Shown here piece after piece: positions 1-7,268 of a stretch of 20,717 nt of DNA; positions within the stretch are counted from its first letter, which is position 1; every line of letters starts with the position of its first letter. The notes beneath the pieces are model-generated. The model was not told the origin of the DNA, searched no databases, and saw only the letters and a program-made list of their open reading frames with translations. The stretch comes from a virus. The position numbers were made by a program, and so were the translations under genes. The stretch lies in IMG/VR virus record IMGVR_UViG_3300033143_002846, positions 1 through 20,717 of that record. One strand, written 5' to 3'.

Positions 1-876
1 GATTTATATGCATGTGGTGGTGTTGCACAAACAACAACTACAACAACTACAGTTGTCCCAGAAGATACCCCATGTACAGATGGGTTGGATGTAGCATTTA
101 TAGTTGATTATACTGCATCTATGACTAGTGTAATTGAAAATGTAAAATCAGGAATAGGGGGTATTGTAAATGCTATTTATACTCAGTCAGGTGCTGGTGG
201 GTATAGATTAGCTCTAACTACTAGTGATCAATATCTGGATACAGTAGATCCATATTATGGAAATTGTGTTGATTATTTACAACTACCATTATCTCAAAGA
301 TTAATAGAAGGACCTTTTTTATCAGCCCAACCTGTGATCGGATCTCTTTACACAAATATAGTAAGTACTGCTTGGGAAAAATTTAGTGATAATAATCAAG
401 CAACATTTAATGCACAACTTCAAAAATTAAATGGAGGTGTAGATGGTAATTGTGTACAAATAGGAGAGGGTGCAGCTGGTCCAGAACCTTGTGATTATGT
501 TTCCAAATTAATTACAGAATCAGATTTTGTAGGAGCATTTAGACCAACTGCTGCAAAGCGTATTATTATATTAACTGACCAATTTCCAGGAAGCACTAGA
601 GATTATTTTGACGTAGTTACTTGGCAAGGTATACAAGATCTAATTACACATGCTAATGCAAATGGAATTAAATATTTTGTTTTAGGTATGGGTGTTAATT
701 TGTTTGGTGGTCCATATCCAAACACTAATGAAACTGTTGCTGGCATATATCCATGGAGAGAATTAGCAGAACAAACTGGTGGAGGTTGGAGCACTGATGC
801 AAGTTCAGAAGAAATACGACAGCAAATAATAGCTGGATGTAGCGCAACCACAACCACAACCACAAATCAAAACTAA
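1..876 (+). CDS. von Willebrand factor A domain protein, 5' end outside window
   Basis: The frame is open from base 1, so this is the C-terminal 291 residues of a longer protein; the TTG at 85 is only an internal codon. Visible residues begin with a short Cys-containing piece and seven Thr (codons 31-51), then a vWA domain from about residue 29. The MIDAS signature D-Y-T-A-S sits at residues 36-40 (D-x-T-x-S, a variant of DxSxS). Candidate further metal ligands are Thr73/74 and the Asp in L-T-D-Q-F-P near residue 193. Several Cys (for example in N-C-V-Q and E-P-C-D) could form disulfides. The C-terminus ends in six Thr and N-Q-N, as if a further domain had been lost. vWA domains bind protein ligands through a divalent cation, so an adhesive role in the virion tail is plausible but inferred. 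It lies 9 bases upstream of the next gene. Confidence 0.8.
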   Translation, partial: DLYACGGVAQTTTTTTTVVPEDTPCTDGLDVAFIVDYTASMTSVIENVKSGIGGIVNAIYTQSGAGGYRLALTTSDQYLDTVDPYYGNCVDYLQLPLSQRLIEGPFLSAQPVIGSLYTNIVSTAWEKFSDNNQATFNAQLQKLNGGVDGNCVQIGEGAAGPEPCDYVSKLITESDFVGAFRPTAAKRIIILTDQFPGSTRDYFDVVTWQGIQDLITHANANGIKYFVLGMGVNLFGGPYPNTNETVAGIYPWRELAEQTGGGWSTDASSEEIRQQIIAGCSATTTTTTNQN

Positions 877-885
877 GTAAAGAAG

Positions 886-3800
886 ATGATAATATTTATA
901 ACATTAAGTTTCGCAGGTGCAGAGTCAGGTCCTTTTGATCTGTACTCTGATGTTGATGGTTTTACTACACCATTTGCACAAAATGTAAGCAAGGCTGATC
1001 TTTTATTAGGTTATGAAGTCGTAGCTCCTGATGGAACAACAACTGTTAGATTGTTAGATTTAGGTGCAGACTGTGCACCCTTTACAACAGATATATACAA
1101 CTGTGCTACACCAAATTGTGATTTCTCTGGAGAGATTAATTGTATAATACCAGACTGTAACTTTAGTGGAACAATTGTTTGCCCTGCGCCAGAAACTACA
1201 ACCACCACTACTACTGGATATCCAGGATTCTCACCATGTACTTGGTCAACTTATGGAGGTAACCCTGGAGAAATAGCTGTATATGATTTTAACACTAATT
1301 CATCAACTGTGGTGTTAGTACCTAATGATTTTACAACCACTTCAGGAATAAACAGACCTATCTGTTCTACATCAAGTAAGTTATGGTTAGCTAGTTATCC
1401 TGTAAACTCTACAACTTGTGGCAACATTGATATAACTCAACCAGAAGGTTTTCCTAATGCTGTAACAGGAAATGGAACAAAAACATTATCTAATGGTATA
1501 GTGTTAACTACAACATATACTGGCCCTGATCCAATATATGATTCAACACCAGGAAGTTTTGACCTATGTGATGGATTTTACATAAATCGGACAAATACTA
1601 GTACAAGTGCAAGTTTAGCATTAAAAGTTAATGGAGAATTGACTATGGAGTTTGATCCTCCTATAAACTGTATTCAATTTATATCTAGTGCATGGGGTTA
1701 TAGTGGAGATCCAAAAACAGAAGGTGATATAGAGATTGTATCTGTAACCAGTGAGTCTTCTATTATAGGTGAGCAGATTTTGCAATGTACTAGAGGTAAT
1801 GATGAGGAAGACATTCCTACATATGAAACAATACAGATAAGTCCAAATCAAGTTAACATGCAAGCTTATCAGGAGTTTGAAAATTCGTCTTTTCAAGTTG
1901 GATCAACTAAAATTACAGCAGAAGATAAGGGTATTTCACAATTAGTACTTACTAATATATCTCCAACAAATGTGAGGGGAGTAATTATTGATTTCTATGT
2001 AGGTGATTTCAATGTAAATAATGCTAGACCACCTGAACTTCAATATATTAGAGAATGGGATATAGATACATCTGGTCCTACACCAACTCTATCTTTTGTT
2101 AGAGAAATATCTATTGATGTAGATAATCTATCTAACAGAGGTATATGGGGAAGTGAAATAACTGCAATAGCTACAACTTCTGATAATAATACATTACTTG
2201 CAGGATTTGGTGCAAGAGATGATGGCGAAAATAGTATGGGTGTTTACTCATGGGATATTTCTACATCTGGTAATATTCTACTAAATGAAAATAATAAAAT
2301 AGATAAAGCAAATGTAAGTTTTGGTAATACATATGGAATTACAACAGAGCTTACAGGAATGTTTATTACTAATGATGACAATGTTATTGTTTCTGCTAGA
2401 TACTACGAAAATGAAAGTCCTAATAATGCAGCAAACCGTGTAAGACAATATGAAGGGCTAGACTTAAGTTCTTGGACATCATCATCACCTGTTATTAATT
2501 TACAACAGCGTGGTGTTCCTGAATTTACCAATGCGTGGACTAGTACAAGTAAAGCTATGCCTGTATGGGGTGTAAATGGATTATTACAGGTAATTCAACC
2601 AGAAACGCTTAAGGTGTATAATATTGATCAAGTAGGACCATATGATGCTACACTGTCAGGTACAGTAGCTGACGATACTGTTTGGATACATACATCAACT
2701 GGTTGTGCAAATGTTAATATTCAGTATGATGATTGTGAAGAAGCTACGTGGATACCTGCATTAACTGAACAAGTTGATGGTGAATGGGTATATACAGGAC
2801 CTGCTACTTTTACATATGCAGGAGTTGAGGTTACAGCTAGTGCCAGTCAAGATAATATGCAATTACGATCAGGCGATACTGTAGGAGGTATACCACAAGA
2901 AGGATGTAGTGGAATATCTAACCCAGCTGCAAATGGTGTATTAAGAAGTGTTAGAGGTTTTGATTTTACTATTACACTAAGTTTTTCAGAACCTGTTAAT
3001 AATATTCCTATTAGAGCTGCTGTACTTAACTCTCAACCTGACTTAAGCGGTGGAGATGTTTATACGTTTGACACAAATACAGGAACACCTAATGTATCAA
3101 TAAGTGTTGGATGTAATGTTCAAGTTCAAGGAAATATAATAGGTGGAGGTGTACCAGACTATGATACAGAAGGTGATGGAGAATTTATTATAACATCTGA
3201 CACACCTTTTACAATTTTAACCATATCTGGTGATGCACCAACTGGAGGACCAATATTACTAGGTTGTGTAGATGTTGAAACTACTTGTACATGGGCACGC
3301 CCTGCAAGAGGAACGAGTGGTGTTGATTCATTTTATCGCTATAATCCACTTTCTAACCAATATCAATTTGTTGATCTTCCAGACAGTTTTGGTACACCTC
3401 CAGACTATATAATAGGCTCAGGTAGTTCACAAAATATTATGTTCCAATATTTAACGAATAGTTCACTCGAAAGACTTAGTATAAAGAGATGGAACCTAAG
3501 CGACTTGTCTATTGTTGAAACCTCAGATCCTAATAATATAATAGATATAAGTTGGCCATCTGATGAATACTTTCTAGCTCCAGGAGTTTGTGTAGTGAAT
3601 GATAATACTCTTCTGCTTAATTCTATTAATATAAATAACGATCCATCTACTGGTAAAATATATAAACTAGTAATAAATGAAGATGATTCATATACATTAA
3701 CATTTTTATTTGATTTATTAACTGATCAAAGTTATTGGAGGACTCCAATATATTCAAATAATAAAATAATATATCAGAGATCAGACACTCAAGACGGTGA

Positions 3801-4218
3801 ACCAGCTCCACTTTATATAGTTCAAAGAGATTACGACACCTTAGATATAGAACTTGAAATAAATATAACAGACATACAGATTGTAGGAACATCACCAGAT
3901 GGGTATAATGTCCAGACAGCTTTGCAATGGATGTTTGTTTATGAAAATAAAATGTATATACTTGTTAGTGGTATTCAATTATATGAAATAGATACAAATT
4001 TCCCTTACAATACTACATTAATAAATGACAACACAGCATTCTTTGGTCCAGGTGAGTTTAATAATCAATATTTAAGAACTTGGAGTAATGCAGGTGAATG
4101 TAATGGAAATTTATCTTTTATTCCATCAACAAGCCCAACTACCACTACCACTACTACTGTTGACCCATCAGGACCTAGTACAATATGGATAAAGTTTGAC
4201 CCTATAACACCAGCGTAG
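886..4218 (+). CDS. Modular tail/adsorption protein with N-terminal docking-type domain, Thr linkers and beta-propeller-like repeats
   Basis: This is a 1110-residue protein with no signal peptide. Residues 1-70 are a copy of the small beta domain shared by six genes here (F-D-L-Y-S-D-V-D-G-F-T-T-P-F). Residues 76-101 hold two 13-residue Cys repeats (N-C-D-F-S-G-E-I-N-C, then D-C-N-F-S-G-T-I-V-C). A run of seven Thr follows at 104-110. The remainder alternates regions with propeller-like strands (E-W-D-I-D-T-S, S-W-D-I-S-T-S, L-Y-E-I-D-T) and beta-sandwich-like regions. C-T-W occurs at residues 118 and 801, and a related A-T-W near 640, which suggests internal duplication. Seven Thr occur again at 1085-1091, followed by a short tail containing T-I-W-I-K-F. 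The stop is TAG, the only non-TAA stop in the window, with an in-frame TAA two codons later. I know no specific family for the whole protein. A tail appendage role is inferred from the neighbours. Confidence 0.75.
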   Translation: MIIFITLSFAGAESGPFDLYSDVDGFTTPFAQNVSKADLLLGYEVVAPDGTTTVRLLDLGADCAPFTTDIYNCATPNCDFSGEINCIIPDCNFSGTIVCPAPETTTTTTTGYPGFSPCTWSTYGGNPGEIAVYDFNTNSSTVVLVPNDFTTTSGINRPICSTSSKLWLASYPVNSTTCGNIDITQPEGFPNAVTGNGTKTLSNGIVLTTTYTGPDPIYDSTPGSFDLCDGFYINRTNTSTSASLALKVNGELTMEFDPPINCIQFISSAWGYSGDPKTEGDIEIVSVTSESSIIGEQILQCTRGNDEEDIPTYETIQISPNQVNMQAYQEFENSSFQVGSTKITAEDKGISQLVLTNISPTNVRGVIIDFYVGDFNVNNARPPELQYIREWDIDTSGPTPTLSFVREISIDVDNLSNRGIWGSEITAIATTSDNNTLLAGFGARDDGENSMGVYSWDISTSGNILLNENNKIDKANVSFGNTYGITTELTGMFITNDDNVIVSARYYENESPNNAANRVRQYEGLDLSSWTSSSPVINLQQRGVPEFTNAWTSTSKAMPVWGVNGLLQVIQPETLKVYNIDQVGPYDATLSGTVADDTVWIHTSTGCANVNIQYDDCEEATWIPALTEQVDGEWVYTGPATFTYAGVEVTASASQDNMQLRSGDTVGGIPQEGCSGISNPAANGVLRSVRGFDFTITLSFSEPVNNIPIRAAVLNSQPDLSGGDVYTFDTNTGTPNVSISVGCNVQVQGNIIGGGVPDYDTEGDGEFIITSDTPFTILTISGDAPTGGPILLGCVDVETTCTWARPARGTSGVDSFYRYNPLSNQYQFVDLPDSFGTPPDYIIGSGSSQNIMFQYLTNSSLERLSIKRWNLSDLSIVETSDPNNIIDISWPSDEYFLAPGVCVVNDNTLLLNSININNDPSTGKIYKLVINEDDSYTLTFLFDLLTDQSYWRTPIYSNNKIIYQRSDTQDGEPAPLYIVQRDYDTLDIELEINITDIQIVGTSPDGYNVQTALQWMFVYENKMYILVSGIQLYEIDTNFPYNTTLINDNTAFFGPGEFNNQYLRTWSNAGECNGNLSFIPSTSPTTTTTTTVDPSGPSTIWIKFDPITPA
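1111..1188 (+). repeat. Two 39-base tandem repeats encoding a Cys-bounded motif
   Basis: Two adjacent 13-codon units encode P-N-C-D-F-S-G-E-I-N-C-I-I and P-D-C-N-F-S-G-T-I-V-C-P-A. They are alike in protein but diverged in DNA. They sit between the N-terminal beta domain and the first seven-Thr linker of the 1110-residue protein, and each carries two Cys that could pair within the unit. Confidence 0.7.
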
Positions 4219-4227
4219 ATATAAATT

Positions 4228-5550
4228 ATGAAAGTAACACAAAAAATAAAAGATAAATTAAGAGAGGTTCGCAGATCAAATCCAGGTCTTACTTCTGTGT
4301 GGTATGGTTATAAATCATCTAATGGAGTTAGTACAGGAGAGTTGAGTGTTGTATGTGGTGTTGAAAAGAAAAAACCCCTTTCAGAATTATCTAATGATGA
4401 GATTATACCAACTGAAGTGAAAGTTGGAAGTCAGTCTATTAAAACAGATATTGTGGAAATAGGTAAACCAGAGCTACTAGGTACTTGTAATTCTGCATGT
4501 GGTCAAAACATAGGATCAGCATCAATACCTAACAGATCATATACAAGACCTATTAAAGGTGGTTTATCTATAAGTACAAACAATACATCAGGTGGTGTTG
4601 GTACATTTGGTTTAGTTGTAAAAGATGTTGCTACAGGAGCAATATTAGGACTTAGTAATAATCATGTTACAATTGCAGATGCATTTTATACAGACTCTAG
4701 AAATTTATCTGGAGTGATACAAAATGATTATGATCCAACAAATAATATATACCAAGGAACTGAAGGAACTGTTGCTGGAGGAAGTTGGACAGAATACTTC
4801 ACCTCAGCAAATATAATTGGAAGAGGTGTGAGATATGTTCCTGTTCACCCACAGAGTTCAGGATTAGTAAATAATGTAGATGCTGCATTATTCTCATTAA
4901 AATCTAATGTTATAAGTCTTTTTGAAAGTTGGAAGCAAGTAGGACTAGATTCAATTATAACAAGTAATCTCCCTTTTGCTACAACTTCGGAAATAGATAA
5001 TGCTCTTGCAAGTAACCCAGAATTATATAGTTCAGGAAGAACAACAGGTCCTAAAGGTGGAGCTAGTTGTCCCATGAGAATTTTTACAACAACAGGAGGA
5101 TTTCCTATTTCATATAAAAGACAAGGAGTAAGCACTCTTATTGAAATGGAAGATATTATAGGATATTTTAAACCTCCTTTAGAAGATCCTACATCACAAG
5201 ATCCAAGTGACCTTTGTTGTAACCCAGTAAGGGGTGGAGATTCAGGATCTGCTTTAATTGCTAATATAGGAGGAACTATAAAAGTAATTGGACTAGTTTT
5301 TGCTGGAGGTGGTTCAGGATGTGACGGTGGACAAAATTCATATCAAGTTGGATGGGCTTGCAGAATAGACGAAGTAGCTAACCAATTAGGAATTACTAGC
5401 CTTGATGCAGGTGATTTATTTACTGTTGTAAATGAAAACTCAATAGAGTATGTAACTGAACTTGGAGGAAGTGATCAAATAAATAAAGAATGTGATGGAG
5501 CAACTTATTGGCAAGTTGGTCTAACAGATACATTAAATAACCCTTGTTAA
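4228..5550 (+). CDS. Trypsin-like (chymotrypsin-fold) serine protease, Nal1-like type
   Basis: The 440-residue protein has a complete candidate catalytic triad: His146 in L-S-N-N-H-V, Asp218 in N-V-D-A-A-L-F, and Ser339 in R-G-G-D-S-G-S. The G-R-T-T-G motif at 270-274 and the V-I-G-L-V-F-A-G strand after the nucleophile also fit the family. The N-terminus (W-Y-G-Y-K ... T-G-E-L-S-V-V ... V-E-K-K-K-P-L-S-E-L ... I-P ... D-I-V-E-I-G) matches the N-terminal region I remember from bacterial trypsin-like proteins related to plant NAL1. There is no signal peptide, so it is probably packaged in the virion or acts during assembly. Sited between a modular adhesin-like gene and the tail-collar gene, it may cleave host surface proteins or process neighbouring tail proteins; both are inference. 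Six Cys lie in the C-terminal half. ATG at 4228 is in a TAAATTATG context, 9 bases after the previous TAG. Confidence 0.88.
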   Translation: MKVTQKIKDKLREVRRSNPGLTSVWYGYKSSNGVSTGELSVVCGVEKKKPLSELSNDEIIPTEVKVGSQSIKTDIVEIGKPELLGTCNSACGQNIGSASIPNRSYTRPIKGGLSISTNNTSGGVGTFGLVVKDVATGAILGLSNNHVTIADAFYTDSRNLSGVIQNDYDPTNNIYQGTEGTVAGGSWTEYFTSANIIGRGVRYVPVHPQSSGLVNNVDAALFSLKSNVISLFESWKQVGLDSIITSNLPFATTSEIDNALASNPELYSSGRTTGPKGGASCPMRIFTTTGGFPISYKRQGVSTLIEMEDIIGYFKPPLEDPTSQDPSDLCCNPVRGGDSGSALIANIGGTIKVIGLVFAGGGSGCDGGQNSYQVGWACRIDEVANQLGITSLDAGDLFTVVNENSIEYVTELGGSDQINKECDGATYWQVGLTDTLNNPC

Positions 5551-5563
5551 AATATAAAATACC

Positions 5564-6676
5564 ATGTCAAATAATTGCTCAAATTGCTATAACGGATGTA
5601 CTGAGATAACCTCAGACAAGTGCGTTAAATATACAGGGGTAGATGTCCCTGTTCTAGGAATAAAAAATGGAGACTCTCTATCTTATGTAGAGCAGTCATT
5701 AATAGGTTTTCTAACCTCATCGCTTGATGGTACAGGAATATTTCCTGTAATACCACAGACAGATATATGTCCAAGTTTACAAGCAGAACTAGACGATTGT
5801 AATCCCCTTTCATTAAATAATTACTTAACAGGAATCGTAAAGTTTTTATGTAGTTTGGAAGAACAAATTTCAGGAGGAGGAGAAGAAGGAGGAGAAACAC
5901 CGTTACCAGCCTATGACCTAGAATGTATAGATATCCCAGCAGGTTCAGATCCAAGTGATACACAGGTAGTGTTACAAACTGTAATATACAAAGTTTGTAC
6001 ACTAGTTGATCAACTTAATGGTTTTATAAATTTTGTTGAAAACACTTATGTTAAAATTTCAGATATAAATACGTATATTGAAAACTATATACAAAATGAT
6101 CCAGGTCAACAACTTATTGCTAATAGAATGGTTCCTTATTCAATTGTTGCTGCCACTGGAGGTTCTGCATTTCTTAATAACTTTGATGCTTCTGGTGCTG
6201 GTATAGGTGATTGGGTAAGTATATATTTATGTAATGGTGAAAATGGAACTCCTGATTTAAGAGGTAGAGTACCAGTTGGAACTAGTGATGGAAGTATGCT
6301 TGGTGGACAAATGGATGTAGCTGTAGATCCTGCTCAACCTGGTAACCCAACTTATACAACAACAACTCCACAAGGTGGCAATAGTGTAGTTTTGAGTCAA
6401 GGACAAATTCCTTCACATACACACGCTGTTACTATTGGACCATCAACACCTACAATAACTCCTACAGGATGGGCAGCAGGACCTTACGTTGGTCCAGGTA
6501 TACCAGGTGGTGGGGGATTTGATGGTGGAGGTAATGCTTTTAGACAAAGACAGTTTAATGCAGACCCTCTTCCTCCACACACACATACTGTTACTCTTAA
6601 TCCTACAGGTGGTGGACAACCACATAGTAACTATCAACCTGGACTTGGAGTATATTATATAATTTACATACCTTAA
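5564..6676 (+). CDS. Tail-collar domain fibre protein
   Basis: The 370-residue protein has a C-terminal phage tail-collar type tip. Residues 222-239 read L-C-N-G-E-N-G-T-P-D-L-R-G-R-V-P-V-G, the classic collar signature. Two H-T-H motifs (285-287 and 339-341), each after a Pro, and the terminal P-H-S-N-Y-Q-P-G-L-G-V-Y-Y-I-I-Y-I-P resemble metal-coordinating trimeric fibre tips. The N-terminus is Cys-rich and contains K-Y-T-G-V-D-V-P-V-L-G-I-K-N-G-D-S (22-38), a motif repeated in the next gene. A Gly/Glu-rich spacer at 103-111 separates the N-terminal part from the central helical region. The tip is Gly-rich (301-324), suggesting a flexible receptor-facing loop. It probably forms a trimeric short fibre or spike that contacts the host surface. 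It follows the protease by 13 bases and precedes the small coiled-coil gene by 11. Confidence 0.85.
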   Translation: MSNNCSNCYNGCTEITSDKCVKYTGVDVPVLGIKNGDSLSYVEQSLIGFLTSSLDGTGIFPVIPQTDICPSLQAELDDCNPLSLNNYLTGIVKFLCSLEEQISGGGEEGGETPLPAYDLECIDIPAGSDPSDTQVVLQTVIYKVCTLVDQLNGFINFVENTYVKISDINTYIENYIQNDPGQQLIANRMVPYSIVAATGGSAFLNNFDASGAGIGDWVSIYLCNGENGTPDLRGRVPVGTSDGSMLGGQMDVAVDPAQPGNPTYTTTTPQGGNSVVLSQGQIPSHTHAVTIGPSTPTITPTGWAAGPYVGPGIPGGGGFDGGGNAFRQRQFNADPLPPHTHTVTLNPTGGGQPHSNYQPGLGVYYIIYIP

Positions 6677-6687
6677 AACAAAATAAA

Positions 6688-7014
6688 ATGGCATACCTAC
6701 CTGTAAACCCTTGCTGCACTGATGTAGTTTTAAATAACCCTTGTGGATGCACAAGTACATGTAATCAATGTACTAACTCCTGTGGAACAAATGGTACTGT
6801 ATCGAGCACAGTTGTGTACGATGGTCCAACTCTTCCAGGATCTGGTGTGGAAGCTTGTGATACAATCAATGTAGCATTATCAAAAATAGACTCTGTTCTT
6901 GTCGAGTTAAAAAATCAAGTTGCAACTAACACTAGTGACATTGCTTCTATTAAAGAACAGATAATAAACATTAACTCACAAATAACAAACATTAATAACA
7001 ACTGTTGTTCATAA
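6688..7014 (+). CDS. Small Cys-rich coiled-coil protein, probable fibre-associated subunit
   Basis: This 108-residue protein has ten Cys, seven of them in the first 32 residues (9, 10, 19, 21, 25, 28, 32), then Cys57 and a terminal pair at 106-107. Residues 42-59 (V-V-Y-D-G-P-T-L-P-G-S-G-V-E-A-C-D-T) match the N-terminal motif of the upstream collar protein. Residues 60-104 form a likely parallel coiled coil with Ile/Leu/Val spaced 3-4 apart (I-A-S-I-K-E-Q-I-I-N-I-N-S-Q-I-T-N-I). The layout suggests an elongated trimeric stalk or neck piece sharing an attachment element with the fibre. I recognise no named family. The dense Cys could bind metal or form disulfides after release. Its stop is 2 bases before the ATG of the next gene. 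Confidence 0.72.
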   Translation: MAYLPVNPCCTDVVLNNPCGCTSTCNQCTNSCGTNGTVSSTVVYDGPTLPGSGVEACDTINVALSKIDSVLVELKNQVATNTSDIASIKEQIININSQITNINNNCCS

Positions 7015-7016
7015 TC

Positions 7017-7265
7017 ATGACCGTACTACTAACCATATCTCAAATAGGACCTGATAACTCTGAATTTAACTTATACTCAGATGTAGATAATTTCACTACT
7101 CCTTTTGAAACAAATGTATCAGACACTGACTTGTTAAATGGATACACTAGTTCTCTAGTTCCAGATTACACAAACATTGTACGAGTGCAGGCTTTAGGCA
7201 AGTGCGTCAATTATTTGGATATAGTTTTAGAAAATATAACAACAACAACAACTTTAATACCTTAA
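7017..7265 (+). CDS. Stand-alone small beta domain protein (docking-type family), copy 2
   Basis: The 82-residue protein consists of the small shared domain (F-N-L-Y-S-D-V-D-N-F-T-T-P-F, then L-L-N-G-Y and I-V-R-V ... G-K-C), followed by N-I, five Thr and L-I-P. The frame extends back to a TTG at 7005 inside the previous gene. I chose ATG 7017 because it lies just after the upstream stop and because the other family members also start one beta strand before the conserved core. The Thr run at the C-terminus (7239-7253) ends in almost nothing, as if a linked domain had been lost or not yet gained. Function unknown; from the repeated fusion pattern it may plug tail proteins into a common platform. 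Confidence 0.75.
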   Translation: MTVLLTISQIGPDNSEFNLYSDVDNFTTPFETNVSDTDLLNGYTSSLVPDYTNIVRVQALGKCVNYLDIVLENITTTTTLIP

Positions 7266-7268
7266 ACC

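Noticed and set aside
85-87. TTG as the start of the vWA gene
   Set aside because: The frame is open to base 1 and already encodes a seven-Thr linker upstream, so the true start lies outside the window.
7005-7016. TTG start for the 82-residue docking protein
   Set aside because: It overlaps the previous gene; ATG at 7017 matches the starts of the other family members.
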